Assembly (NCBI GenBank): GCA_029582265.1
Contig: CM055835.1
Span: 10,736,041 to 10,800,040 of the forward strand
Source: Zoroaster sp. YZ-2022
Lineage: Eukaryota; Echinodermata; Asteroidea; Forcipulatida; Zoroasteridae
DNA: 64,000 nt
Reading direction: 5' to 3'
Part shown: positions 11,656-24,112 of the stretch, in pieces
How positions within the stretch are numbered: the first letter of the stretch is position 1
Layout of the letters: every line of letters begins with the position of its first letter
Notes under the pieces: model-generated
What the model was told of the DNA's origin: nothing
Databases searched by the model: none
What the model saw: the letters and a program-made list of their open reading frames with translations, nothing else
Position numbers and translations under genes: made by a program

Positions 11656-11879
11656 ATATTGTAAAAAAGTCCGGAGAGTTAGTCAGAGTGTCGACCAGGT
11701 ATTAGGATGACTCAAAGTCCGTGACACCCCGGCATGGTGATCACCTTAGCACCCTTCTGGGAGGTCGCTACCCTCCCGGTCCCTCCTTTTCTCCCCCGTC
11801 CGTACATTTCCTCCACGCTCTAACCTTCAGGGGAGAGACATGGCGGTCCCCAAGCCATTGCCGCAGCCAGCAGCTGCCA

Positions 11880-13620
11880 TGTCTCTGTGTTTCAGGAGCA
11901 GGATTCGAACCCGGACGTACCAGCCTGGAACTGCCGCAATTGACAGACCAGTGGACTAACGGCTTGCGCCATTTATCCTGTTGGTATTTGGAGTTGAATT
12001 TAAAACTACTTAAATAAATCTTGATTGCGTAATCATTCAAAACTAAAACATTGTTGTCACTGGGTTTCGAACCCAGGTCTCCTGCACCGAAACCCAGTAC
12101 CACTGGATTGCGCCAAGATTCCTTTTGGTATGTGCAGTTGAATTCAATACTACTTATAAATAAAACGTGATTGCGTAATTATTTAAAACTAAAGCAATGG
12201 CGCTGAAGTGTTTTGAACCTGGTTCGCCTGGACCGCAACAGCGGTCACAGATTGCGCTACCAATCCTCTTGGTAAATGGCGAATTTAATACTACTGATAA
12301 ATAAAACGTGATTGCGTAATCATTCAAAACGAAAACATTGTCGCCACTTGGTTTCGAACCCAGTTCTCCTGTACCGAAACCCAGTACCACTGGATTGCGC
12401 CAAGATTCCTCTTGTTTCGTGTAGTTGAATTTAATACTACTTATAAATACAACGTGATTGCGTAATTATTTAAAACTAAAGTAATGGCGCCAGTAGTGTT
12501 TCGAACCCGGTGCTTTTCGAACCCGGTTTGCCTGGACCGCAACACAGTGCCAACAGATTGCGCCACCAATCCTCTTGGTATGTGCAGTTGAATTCAATAC
12601 TACTTATAAATAAAACGTGATTGCGTAATTATTTAAAAACTAAAGCAATGGCGCTAAAGTGTTTTGAACCCGGTTCGCCTGGACCGCAGCACAGCGGTCA
12701 CAGATTGCGCTACCAATCCTCTTGGTAAATGGCGAATTTAATACTACTTATAAATAAAACGTGATTGCGTAATCATTCAAAACGAAAACACTGTCGCCAC
12801 TGGGTTTCGAACCCAGGTCTCTTGCACCGAAACCCAGCACCACTGGATTGCGCCACGATTCCTCTTGGTATATGTGTATGAATTTAATACTACTTATAAA
12901 TAAAACGTGATTGCGTAATTAATTAAAAATATAACATTGGGACAAGTAGGATTCGAGTCGCTCGCATCGAAACTCAATACTAATTGATTGCTCCACCAAT
13001 CCTTTTGATATTTAGGTTCGACTTTAATTCGATTTAGAATTGAATTTAATTCTAAACCGTGACAGAAAAACCACTTAAAATGGAAAAGAAATACGGCAGA
13101 CCAGTGCTGGGATTCGCTTGTACCAAACTTTGTGGCCTTAACATTAGACTGTTGGTTCATCTGGGTTTCGAACCCAGATCTCCAGCACCGAAACCCCAGG
13201 AACTCTGGATTGCGCCACTTAAAATAAATCATAATTGCGTAACCAATTAAATTGGAAAAAGAAATTGTCATTTCACTGCTGGGATTTGCACCAGGGTCGA
13301 CTGTACCTATGTCTGGGTGCTTACCCATTAGACTGTTGCTTCATCTGTTAATTAGCAGGAATGCTTTTAGATTAATCGCAGCAATAAACATTGGTCAAAA
13401 AATTAAGTTTTAGGAGAAGGATTTGAACCCGAACGTATAGGATAGATTCTTCTGAACAGGTTTACTCTGAAACAGTAATTAAAAAATATATCAATTACAT
13501 AAATTAGCAGATAATTAATGAGGGCCAAATTGATTTAAATTAATCATTTAAATTAGTTAATTTAATTACATAAAATTGTGATTGAGTCCATCCCAGGTTC
13601 CCTGCCCCGAAACCCAGCGA
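11880..13620 (-). repeat. tRNA-like cassette array, right arm
   Basis: Mirror of 4140-5910. B boxes read in reverse as GGTTTCGAACCC and similar (for example near 12064, 12350, 12500, 12805 and 13165). Differences from the left array are small indels and substitutions. Same interpretation: pol III promoter-like heads without a complete tRNA fold. Confidence 0.8.
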
Positions 13621-15229
13621 CACCTTCTTGATTATGTATTATGCCACTACGCTTTAATAACAACAACAACAACAACAACAACAACAATAATAATAATAAT
13701 AAATAACTTGGCGAGCAGAGAAGCTTTGTCGGAGGAAGATGTTAGAATTTCTGGTCTATTGTCAAGAGTTGGAATTGTAGACTTTCCACGGTTTAAAACC
13801 TCGTTAGTAATTCTCCAAAATTCTTTAGAACCAAGAGAGATTTTGAACAATGAATGTATGCACATCCAGTGAGATGTAGACCATTTTGTCGTATGCTTAG
13901 ACACTGCACAAGTGGCGGTTGGGTTCGACATTCTTTCCAAACTGACTTGATGTGAATTTGTATCAAATACCATTCAATGGAATACACTTATCAAGGTTTG
14001 GCCATAGTCCCCGCCCACCCCTTATCCTTGCTGGAAATCTCGGTCATGCCATCTGTATAAAAGCCAAGCACCTGACCGACATAGTTACAATTGTCATATA
14101 GGCCAGAAAGATGGGGCTATAATTAGAGATGGCCAATCTTATGTTTACTTTTACGACAGCTTACTTTTACTTATACGACAGCGCTAGTGTGATTGACATA
14201 ATTTTTGGCCAATACTGAGATGATTTTGTCCATTGCAAAGGCGACAGAATTTTTTTTAAATTAAAATGAAAGACATTTTGTTTTACCCCAGTGAGGCTTT
14301 TGTGAATGCAAGACCTAAGGGGTCAAATAAAATGCTTACAATATTTTACCAGTTCAGATAATAAGATGTGTATTATTTAGTTCAATTATGACATTACCTT
14401 TCTAACATGGAAATGGGTCGATTATCAACACCTGCTTGAAGCATCTTCTTAATATTTCAACCCACATAACTGAATATTTCACAAGTTGGTTTATTACCAT
14501 TGTACTTCATCTTAATAGATGTACACAATTATATTTTTTTTTACAAATATGTAGTCTTCAGGGGGTTTAAAGGGAAGGTACAACATTGGTAATTATCAAA
14601 TTTTAAAATGGATGAATTATTTAAAAGATTTACTTGATGTGAGTATGGTTCTGGCATCAAGCACCCTGAGAAAGTATTGTCTGAAGTGTATTTATCTTAG
14701 AGAAAAACACAATTGACGTGTTTTTTTTTTCTTTTCTTTTTTTTCTTTCTGAAAAACATGGGGACCTGGTGGGACGAAAGTTTCACAAGTTAGTTGTATG
14801 ATTTCTTGAAACCCAGAGGGTTAGATAAACACATATATTTCCAAATACCAATGTTGTACATTTCGTTTAAATGAAACAAAGGAATAAATAAACATGTTGG
14901 GAGTTACAGAATATTGTGTCGTTCATGTATTAACCTTGGGTATTTTTACTAGAAAGTATCCTGAATCCACCAAATCCACCAATTTTGTCACACACAAAAT
15001 GCTGGTGTCCTGAATCCATCAGAATCCGCCAGTGTAGATATTGGACATATCCTGAATCCGCCAATCCACCACTAAATTTTTGGTGGATTTTGGCGGATTC
15101 AGGATACCATGCTCACATGAAAATTTGTATAGTATGTTGCTGCATAGAATCCATCAAAATCTAACATATACAGTACATGTAACTATAATCTACGAAAGAC
15201 CATTAGTGCCACTCTAAGTATATATTACT

Positions 15230-15602
15230 AATCCGTTATTACGGATTAGTAATCCGTTATTACGGATTACTAATCCGTTATTACGGATTAGTAATCCGAC
15301 CAACCCACGGATTAGTAATCCGTTACGCGGATTACTAATCCGTTATTACGGACATTAATCCGTTATTACGGATTACTAATCCGTTATTACGGATTAATCC
15401 GTTATTACGCAGTTAGTAATCCGTTATTACGATTAGTAATCCGTTATTACGGATTACTAATCCGTTATTACGGATTACTAATCCGTTATTACGGATTACT
15501 AATCCGTTATTACGGATTACTAATCCGTTATTACGGATTACTAATCCGTTATTACGGATTACTAATCCGTTATTACGGATTACTAATCCGTTATTACGGA
15601 TT
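15230..15602. repeat. Subterminal 21-bp palindromic array, left
   Basis: Tandem TAATCCGTTATTACGGATTA units, about 17, each a near-perfect palindrome. They lie just inside the terminal inverted repeat of the transposon. Such arrays often hold transposase binding sites; that role is inferred. The 7-residue periodic ORF across it is an artefact. Confidence 0.9.
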
Positions 15603-16249
15603 ATTTTTTTTTCCAACGCGCGGACACACAGCCCTCACATGCAACAGGTGTGGAAACTTTGTTGGATTTATGGCAAGTTATATTACTTTTATTATCTCAA
15701 ATTTAATAGTAAATCAGCTGTGACAGATGAATAGGTCAGTTGAGGATATAGGAGGGCTAGATATTTGCTGTTAGAGGCCTTCTTAAATGTTTATATTGAC
15801 CGTACTAGCGTTTGACTCGATGATATTTACATTAACGTTACACATACAGCAATATTGTCTGGGATGTGCATAGCGCCCCCTATTTGCCAAACGATCACCA
15901 CACAAACTTTCTGTTTAAAATCCTACCACAGGTTTATTAAGTAAACGTTAATCTACGGACAAATCATGGCAGAAAAGGTTGACTTATATGAATTCATGGA
16001 GAGTCGTGGAATTGGAAAAGAAATAATAACAAGAATGAGAGATGAAAAGGTAAGTTAACAGGAGGCTATTGTTACGCCGCGGCGTAGCAAACCCATTGAA
16101 CAAATCTGGATGTGGGCATCGCTGGTTATGGGATGAATCCGTGGCCATTGTAATATTTTCCCATTACAATGTGCACATAGACAAATTACTATTCCTAGCA
16201 TTGGGGTGTGAAGGGAGATCAAACATTCAACATACTTCAATCAATTGAT

Positions 16250-16505
16250 ATTAATATAACTTGGCACAATGTTTAGTTTCACGATGTCATGATGACATAT
16301 CAGTTGTCATTGAACACACAATGGTGCTATCCAAAACACATTTTGTGAAAAATCCTCATTTAAATGTACATATAGGCCTAAATACGCATGAATATAGCAC
16401 CATCTGGTGGTCTTTACAACTGATGATGTCATCATGACATATTATTATTATAATGACATCAAGTGACTAAACAATAATTGCACCAAGTGGTGGAATAATG
16501 GAGGA
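16250..16505. mobile_element. Inverted-repeat MITE in the HECT gene intron
   Basis: Left part TTGGCACAATGTTTAGTTTC...TGTCATGATGACATATCAGTTGT is inverted on the right as ACAACTGATGATGTCATCATGACA...TGACTAAACAATAATTGCACCAAG. The loop is about 100 bp. No ORF. Exact ends and target duplication are unclear. Confidence 0.6.
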
Positions 16506-17142
16506 AGGTTTGTTTTCCCTTTTTTTTAATTGAAGTGATATTTCATCAGTAGACGTTCATTTTTGTAATGCACCCCGTATGCCAATAAGCCCTGTGAACT
16601 GCATGGTCAGTACCCTCGACTGTGTCTGCTTAATGGATTAAAAGGTAATGCAGGAACCAGTGATATTCGCACATTGCACAGCTGCCTGCATCAAAGCAAA
16701 TAATGGGTTCGAACCCCCCATGACCAACAAAAAACTATAAAGTTGAAGAGGGAAAACCTTTACCCAAGTGTTGTTTTCCGAGGAGTTTTTGAGGGGGCAC
16801 GATTGACCTACCCCCAAGAACCCTGATGAGCGAATTTTGTGGTGAACCCCGTAAAACAAATTTGTACCCCACTGGTAAACACCCCCATGAGAAATTTCTC
16901 ACTACGCGCCTGGTTGACATTTATAACATTTTTATAGGTCTCAGTGAAGAATCCAAAGAAAGTGAAATTTACATAGATTTGAGTTTTTAAATCAATGGAA
17001 TTGTTTGGTTTGATTTTATGTAATACTTGATTGAGGATGACCATCACAGCATTGGCCACAGGGCTAAATTTTAGAGAAGTATTGTACCATGGTTGTCAAT
17101 GGTTAAAACATCAATTGTATTTTCATGTAACCATTTTGTATA

Positions 17143-17370
17143 CACTCTTAAAACTAAAGTGTTGAATCAACCTTTTAAGAGTTTGGTGAGTAACAACACT
17201 TTATAAAGTTAAATTCAACTGAAAGAAAGTGTTGAATTAACACGGAGTCAAGTTAAGTGTAACTTTATCAATGTTAATTCATCACTTTTAAAAGTTAAAT
17301 CCAACTTTATAAAGAATTGTCACTGACTGAACTCTTTAAAATGTTGATTCAACACTTGATTTTTAGAGTG
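17143..17370. mobile_element. TA-flanked MITE in the HECT gene intron
   Basis: Ends CACTCTTAAAACTAAAGTG and, inverted, CACTTGATTTTTAGAGTG, flanked by TA at 17141-17142 and 17371-17372. A second inner pair GTTGAATCAACC / GTTGATTCAAC extends the hairpin. TA duplication suggests a Tc1/mariner-type origin. Confidence 0.65.
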
Positions 17371-19403
17371 TACAAGGTTTGTTATGTTTCTATAGCTTTT
17401 GTGTGAAAGTTTTCAGTATAGCACCCTCAGTAGATTCTAAATTAACATTTAACTTGGCATGTGTGATTCAAATTAATATTCATGTTTTCTTCTTTCCAAT
17501 CGTTACAGATTGATTCAGCTATACTTGCACTGATGGATGACCAGTCACTGAAAGAATTTATTCCACTTCTGGGGGACAGAATAGCATTGCGTAACTTCTG
17601 TGCTGATTCTCAAAAATCACCGCATCATAATGGTAATTCATCAAAGAAAGACACACTCCTTGATAAGCTTCGAAAGAAATTAAGCATAAAAAGGGATCCA
17701 GCCAAATGTAGTTCTAATGATGAAGATGAAGAGGGTACTTCTGGCTTGAGCGGTGACAATAGGTCTTCTCGACTAAAAGGAAACCAAAATGCTAAGAGAA
17801 ATGAGAGAAAAATTGATGTGGGTTGGATTGACTATGAGTACACTACAAAGAGGTACAAACAAGTACGAAAACAAAATGGTGGAGGTACACGACAGCTCTC
17901 CGTATCTAAGACCTTGAGAAGTTCGGAACTTCTTGCAGTAGTCCAAAGGTTATTTTTCAAGGATAAGATTTCATGCAAAGGAGACCTGGATGAATTTGAA
18001 ACTGAATTATGTGACTTCAGACATCAGTCTTTGTTGGAGGAAACTACTGTAGGCAAGTTGTACAGTGAGACAAAAATGCCAGTCTTGAGGTTTTATCTCA
18101 AGACAAAAGCCAAAGTACACAAGGATGAGACAAAAGCAAATAAAAAGCGGAAGAGGGTTCTAGTAGTCTCTGATGATTCAGCAGATGAATCAGCAGATGA
18201 GAACATACCAGATCCTGAATTACCATGGATAAATATCAGCAATGAAGTTGAAATACCTTCACAATGACTTCAGTGCAGACTTCATCACATATTCCTGTAA
18301 TTCCTGGTACTATAATAGATGTTGATGATTTTACTCAGCCAGAGACTCCAACCATCATGTTCGGCCCCACAAGTTCACTCGATACAGACTTGAATGACAC
18401 CATTCCTGATGAAGCTGGCACAGCATATGAGGTTCTCTTAATAAGACGAGCAGTAATTGTGGAAGATTTCATACAGGTGTTCTCAAATGACAGCATTATG
18501 AAGGCAAAATTGCAGTTCACATGATCATGCCAAATGGCGAAATTGAGGCTGGACAGGGTGTTGGCGTATATAAAGATGCAATCACCCAATTTTGGGAACA
18601 ATTCTATAACCAATTTACAACAGGCGATAACTTCAAAGTTCCAGTGATTCGCCATGACTATCGTGATACAGAGGCAGGCAGTGGGAGAATAATCGCAAAG
18701 GGCTGGCAAGACCTTAAGTACTTTCCAGTATCACTAGCCCCTCCATTTATGGAAACAGCTATATTTGGTGACAGCAAGACTGACACAAAATCAGCCTTCA
18801 TGGCCTTCATCCCAGAAGCAGAGAAACAAGTAATTGAAAGTGCACTTCAGGAATTCCCTTCAGAAAGTGAGGAACTCATAGACATCTTGGGGGAGTATGA
18901 CTGTAGAAAAATGCCAACCAAAGATAATCCTTGGACCATATCCTGTTTGAATTGGGACATAAGGAAATAATTCAAAGGCCCAAATTCATCGCTGATTGTA
19001 TGTATCATGTGCTGACACCTGTTAGAGAAAGTGTCCAGAGAGAAGAACTTTTGACATCTATGAGGAATTACGACCTTCAGTAAAAAGGTTGTTTCAATGT
19101 TGAAATTTCAACAGAGTGCAGTGCCACCCAGCAAAGAATCTCTGCATACTTGAAGAGGTATGTAAGGTCTTTGGATGAGCGCATGCTTCGACGTTTTTGA
19201 GGTATTGTACAGCATCAGATGTACTCTCAACAAAGCATGTAACTGTTGTTTTCAGTGCCTTGGATGGTTTTCAGGAGAAGACCTATTGGCCATACATGTG
19301 GAATGTGCTGGAGTTGCCTGTATCATATGACAGTTTTGTAGATTTGAGGCAAGAGTTTAATGAAATCTTAGATAGTGGTGTTTGGGTCATGGACGGAATA
19401 TAA

Positions 19404-21270
19404 CTGATGATCAACTTGACAATTTCTGCCAAGTGTAAGCCCTTGATGAGGTCCTTATTAGCTAAGTTGTTTCTCCTACTCCAGTTTAAACTTTCCTTTC
19501 TTCTTAATATTTGGTACACCTGCTGCTGCTCAGTGATGTCCAATAGTGTTGCAATGGGAACTTGGAACAATTGCTAAATACTTGGGACAATTGCAGGTTT
19601 TTGGATGAAAGTAACCCTTAAAAAGTTGATGTGGGATATTATGCCAAGTTTGGTCCAGATTTTTTGGTATTTTTTTATAATGTTTTTAATTATTCATTTC
19701 CATGTTATATAGGACTTACTGTTGTAATTACATACTGTGACACAAAGTGGCACAACATTATATTTTGGATGATTGCAGTATATGGGTTTATCTCGTAAAA
19801 GAAAATGAGATGAAATAAAAATTAGCACCTTAAGTAGGCCCATGTCCTTCTTTGAAGATTTACAATTGTTCTGTTTTCAGTTATTTTCTGTTTTCACCTT
19901 TTTGGCTAATAACTAGCGAATGCCCCAGTAAGTAAGGACCTTACAATTTAATCTTATTTTGCAGGTTGAAGAACGTTTTTTGGATGTAAAATGTATGACA
20001 ATTTAAAATTTATTTGTTTACTAGAGTTATCAGTTTTTATAAACAGTTTTGATAGGTTGTTTTGTAACTAAAACAAAGGTTTCATTATTTACTGTAGAAG
20101 TTAGTTTTTACTACAGAAAAAGTGGTTGAATATTTTTCTTTCTTTTTTTTAATCTTCACACCAATTAACAAGACTTTTGAAATTGAATGTTTCAAAACAT
20201 AATAATTTTCACATCAAAATTACTTTAAAGTTGCTGATACATGTAATTAACTGATGTTATGGATCCATGATTTGAAAACTTAATTCCAAGTAAAATGAAC
20301 CAGTTTATTTACACCATGCTTTTTAACAACAAAATGAAACAATAGTCAACATGCATTGTTTGTATTTATCAATTGTTTGGAATTTAGGGAGGGTATTCAT
20401 CAAAGATTCAAAATGGAAATCAGCTTTTTTCTTTTCAACTATTCTACATCCCATTACTACGAACTATTGAAGTGTCATCCAAATTCTTGAGATCTTGAGT
20501 TAATTTATCTCAGGATGAAGAACATCCCAATTAGGATAACGACTTGCCAAGTACTTCCTGTGAAATTTTTTTTTTTGCCATCTTACGTACATGTATACAT
20601 ACACACACTGGTGACAACGCTAAAACATTTGACATTGTAATTTTATGATGGCTTCATCCCGAGATAGATTATTGGGAAGTCGGCACCAAATGGCATCTCA
20701 GGAGCTCCATACATTGCAAAGAAAAGGACTGATAACTACATGTGGTTGATGACACCTACATATTAAGTATTACATTGTGGATGTTAACCGGTGATGTATA
20801 TGCAACTTATAAATGCACGCTATCTTTTGCCACTGATGAGTGTAACTACTAGCCATATGGTATTTTGCTTTCTTATCTGAAGTCATTTATTTTTAATGGA
20901 GGACCCTTGTTAAAACAGTTTACAAAAACACCATTATATTTGTACAACCTTATCTTTTATTAAAGTACTGAAAAGAATGAGACAGTTTGAAGTTTAAAGC
21001 AGAGAACAAGTATTATTTTGTGTCTGCTGTTCCATATCAACTTAAGATATGCCCTCCTTTGAAACACCCCCTCAAAATAATAATGACATTAGACTGACAC
21101 ATCTACGATGAACACTGGACAGGATATGACCCGCCGCGGGTCGAATAAGCTCTAAAATTATCATTACGTACCCGCCGCGGTGCGAAGAAGAAGAATTTCC
21201 GAGCTTATTCGACCCACGGCGTGGTCGAATATCCACTTCCAAACAAATACAACCTTGTACATTATCACTG
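19404..21270. other. 3' flank of the HECT gene; no further gene seen
   Basis: AT-rich sequence inside the transposon. A canonical AATAAA lies at 19814-19819, about 410 nt after the HECT stop. A short GC-rich inverted pair CGGGTCGAATAAGCTC / GAGCTTATTCGACCC sits at about 21138-21220. A diverged end of the next repeat family occurs near 20680-20720. Confidence 0.5.
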
Positions 21271-21275
21271 AGATT

Positions 21276-21836
21276 GGAACTACGGAGCTGTAGAGGTGCC
21301 ATCCGACTTATAGAGATTCTGTGTCAATAGAACACCATAATTGGTATAAATGAAGATATATTACATTAATTTTATTATGTCGTAATCCGGTGAAAATTTT
21401 CTCCGGATGACGACATCCTTTCCAAAATGTCGAATCTGTATAGGGTATATTTGGGATGTCAATATCCTCAAATTTCCTAAATGTTTTGACATTAATATAA
21501 TCGCTAATGATCGTCAAAGCCAGATTCTACAACAAATTAACTTCAGAAGTAATCATTCAAATTTGAGGATATCTTCCAAGATAATTTATATTGGGATATT
21601 GACATTCAAGTTTTAGGATGTCGTCATCCTGAGATAAAAAATAAAGGAAATTGTCAACAGCTTAATTTGAGGATGACAAATTAATAGTACAAATGACCAC
21701 AAATAGTTGACAACTTCCTTGAAAGGATGTTGTCATCCCAAGAAAATGTTCTCAAGATGTCGACACATTTCCTGTAAGATGCCTTCATCCCAGGATCTCA
21801 ACAAGTCGGATGGCACCTTAAGAGCTCCGTACAATC
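21276..21836. mobile_element. Inverted-repeat element with ACGGAGCT...GCCATCCGACTT ends
   Basis: The left end ACGGAGCTGTAGAGGTGCCA is inverted at the right end (TGGCACCTTAAGAGCTCCGT). The interior repeats short GGATG(A/T)CG(A/T)CATCC-like motifs in both orientations. Noncoding; sits between the two transposon genes. Confidence 0.55.
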
Positions 21837-21989
21837 TAGAAATTCTTCAGCATTGTTGCACTTAAGTCTTTCAAGAAGATGACAGAGAAATGTTCACATG
21901 GCAATATTATTACAACTGTCTCTGAATCATTATTCTGAGGTTCTTATACAGTATAACGCCTTCGTCAGCGATTTGTGGCACTGCCAGAT

Positions 21990-23592
21990 CTCTTTCCGCC
22001 ATAAGGATTGTGCAAAGCTTGAACACATCTTTGTCACACGGGTATCGACCTTGAAAGTACACTCGCTTTCGCAGACTTCAATTTCATCAGGTTGCACTGG
22101 TACATAGGTCTTCTGCTCCATACAACTGAGGAATGTTGTATATCACTGATGGCTCCGTGGGCCATGCTGATTCCGAGAGATGGAGAAATACGATGGGTGT
22201 TCCACCTTTCACAACGGTGTCCAACTCCCCCATATATAAACATTCATAAAAAGAAGACGTGAACGCAGCTCAACGTAATTTCAGTTTCCACACCAATCAC
22301 ACCTGAAATGATTATAATTATTCAATTAAATAGCCCACTCCCCTATCATTAAATGTACATAAATTTATAGCAATGTAATCACCCTTGAATCACTGGTCCG
22401 ATCAATGCACCCACAAATCGGAAAGCAATCTGTTAACGTCCACAAACAGAGTAGAAAACGGATGCCTGTCAATCAAGCACGGTTTCCAAGGGAGAGACAG
22501 AAGGATTTTTGTTTTATGAATAATAGGTTTGTTTTTTTATGAAAAGTATCAGTGCTTAATGCCTTTTTAACAATAGTTACATTATCTGGCAAAGGTGTAG
22601 AAATCGCCAAAGAAACCAACAACCGGTGAAAAAATTTATTTTTTATAATGTATCAGAACCTTTCTTATTTCAAGGGCTATACCATTACAAAATGTACTCA
22701 GATCCTTACCTGAATCATATTTAAAAACAGAATTGGATCAATGAGATATCCAGAAAATCTCCACTGAAGTGACCAGAGTCTTTTCAGTTCATGAAATACA
22801 TTCAGCCAAAACTGCGCACAATGTTTCCTGAGTATGCTCCACCAAAACTCGATTCGTTGATTATTCGGACCGTTCCCCAAGAAGGCAACTTCTTTTCTCC
22901 CGCAAACGTATCGCGTCACCGTTTCCTTCCTCAGAAACATTTGGATTTGTCGTACGTTTGTGTTTTCAGTACCAAAATCTGCCCTTATAACCCTAGGACA
23001 TCTCATTCTTTGCGAACTGCCTGAATGTAATAACCAGCGATTACCTTTTGATCACTGCTCGTTACGTAGGCATCTAACCTATAATAGTTGCCTGAAAAGC
23101 CATTCGGCGTAAACCATTAATGCATATTCCAAAGGGCTTAAGTTTGTCGTACGAGTCAATATGCCAGATAAAGTTCGAGCCTCTTCCTCGGTATACTCGC
23201 CTTTGCAGTCGTTTTGCTCGATGTTGTACCTGTTAGGATCTAACAGTCCTAATAGATGTGACGAACACTTTCCTTGTCGATATTGATACCATTGTGGATA
23301 CATTTTCAAATGCATCCATCGATAACCATGTAACTGGCCCGACTTTTGCAGTTCTTCCTCAATAAAGCAGGCAACATCCAGTACATTAATGGCAGTCTTT
23401 TCGCCGAAACAAACCAAGTTCTCGTAACCTTCGATGAAGTGTTCAGTTTTGCTCATAAGAATGTCATGGTTTACAACAATGATGCCCGTATTTCTAGATA
23501 ATTGTAACCCAAATTGAAGTAAAAACGAATAAATTGCTTGCATTCCGCACCCACGGTCGGTAGTGTAAGTATATCGCTCCTTGGTCACTGAA
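21990..23592 (-). pseudogene. Integrase-like transposase (rve fold), frameshifted
   Basis: Reading on - from a TTTTTCAG acceptor near 23591: DVACFIEEELQ and SGQLHGYRWMHLK (N-terminal region), WHIDSYDKLKPFGICING with the first catalytic Asp codon at 23155-23157, PRVIRADFGTEN with the second Asp at 22977-22979, and NQRIEFWW with the Glu at 22848-22850. A GTAAGG donor follows at 22709 and an ATTTCAG acceptor near 22296, then WNTHRI and IEVCESECTFK. All three acidic residues survive, yet adjacent motifs are in different frames at six or more points, so no continuous protein is encoded. These motifs are those of the integrase-core family common in fish and lancelet genomes. Confidence 0.8.
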
Positions 23593-23619
23593 AAAGCATG
23601 ATAATGAACATGGAAATGA

Positions 23620-24112
23620 TAATCCGTAATAACGGACATTAATCCGTACACGGATTACTATTGTAATAACGGATTACTAATCCGTAATAACGGATTAGTA
23701 GGTCAACGGACAGTAACTGTAATAACGGACACATCCGCACAATGGACACATCTGTAATAACGATTATTATCCGTAATAACGGATTAGTAATCCGTAATAA
23801 CGGGATTAGTAACCGTAACGGACATTACCTGTAATAACGGACATTAATCTGTACAACGGACATTAATTCAATCGATTACTAATCTGTAATAACGGATTAC
23901 TAATCCGTAATAACGGGATTACTAATCCGTAGACGGACATTAATCCTGTAATAACGGGATTAGTAATCTGGTAATAACGGATTAGTAATCCGCACAACGG
24001 GATTACTAATCTGCATAACGGACACAATCTGTGGTTGTCGATTACTATCCGTAATAACGGATTAGTAATCCGTAATAACGGATTACTAATCCGTAATAAC
24101 GGATTAGTAATA
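23620..24112. repeat. Subterminal 21-bp palindromic array, right
   Basis: Same TAATCCGTAATAACGGATTA unit as at 15230-15602 but more degraded, with many ACGGACATTAAT variants. It forms the inner part of the right terminal inverted repeat. Confidence 0.85.

Larger units (their letters stand above)
15966..19403 (+). pseudogene. HECT-type E3-ligase-like gene of the transposon, frameshifted
   Basis: Exon 1 (15966-16049) starts MAEKVDLYEF and ends at a GTAAGT donor. Exon 2 starts at 17509 after a CGTTACAG acceptor, in phase. The first ~60 residues (VDLYEF...DDQSLKEFIPLLGDRIAL) resemble the SAM-like N-terminus of HECT proteins common in fish and lancelets. A basic/acidic linker follows, with KKRKRV as a possible nuclear signal. 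The HECT-like C-terminal part begins near 18440 (VEDFIQVFSNDSIMKAKL) and ends at 19403. Frame changes occur near 18265, 18520, 18930, 19080 and 19190, and around 19270-19303. The expected HECT catalytic HTCG is encoded at 19291-19302 but in the +1 frame. Decay or consensus errors could explain this. Confidence 0.75.

Noticed and set aside
15230..15602. Regular palindromic repeats resembling a CRISPR array
   Set aside because: There are no unique spacers, no cas genes, and the host is a eukaryote with introns; it is a subterminal transposon array.
15413..15616. ORF with a seven-residue IRNNGLV repeat on the minus strand
   Set aside because: It is the translation of the 21-bp palindromic array; 21 is a multiple of three, so the frame stays open by arithmetic.
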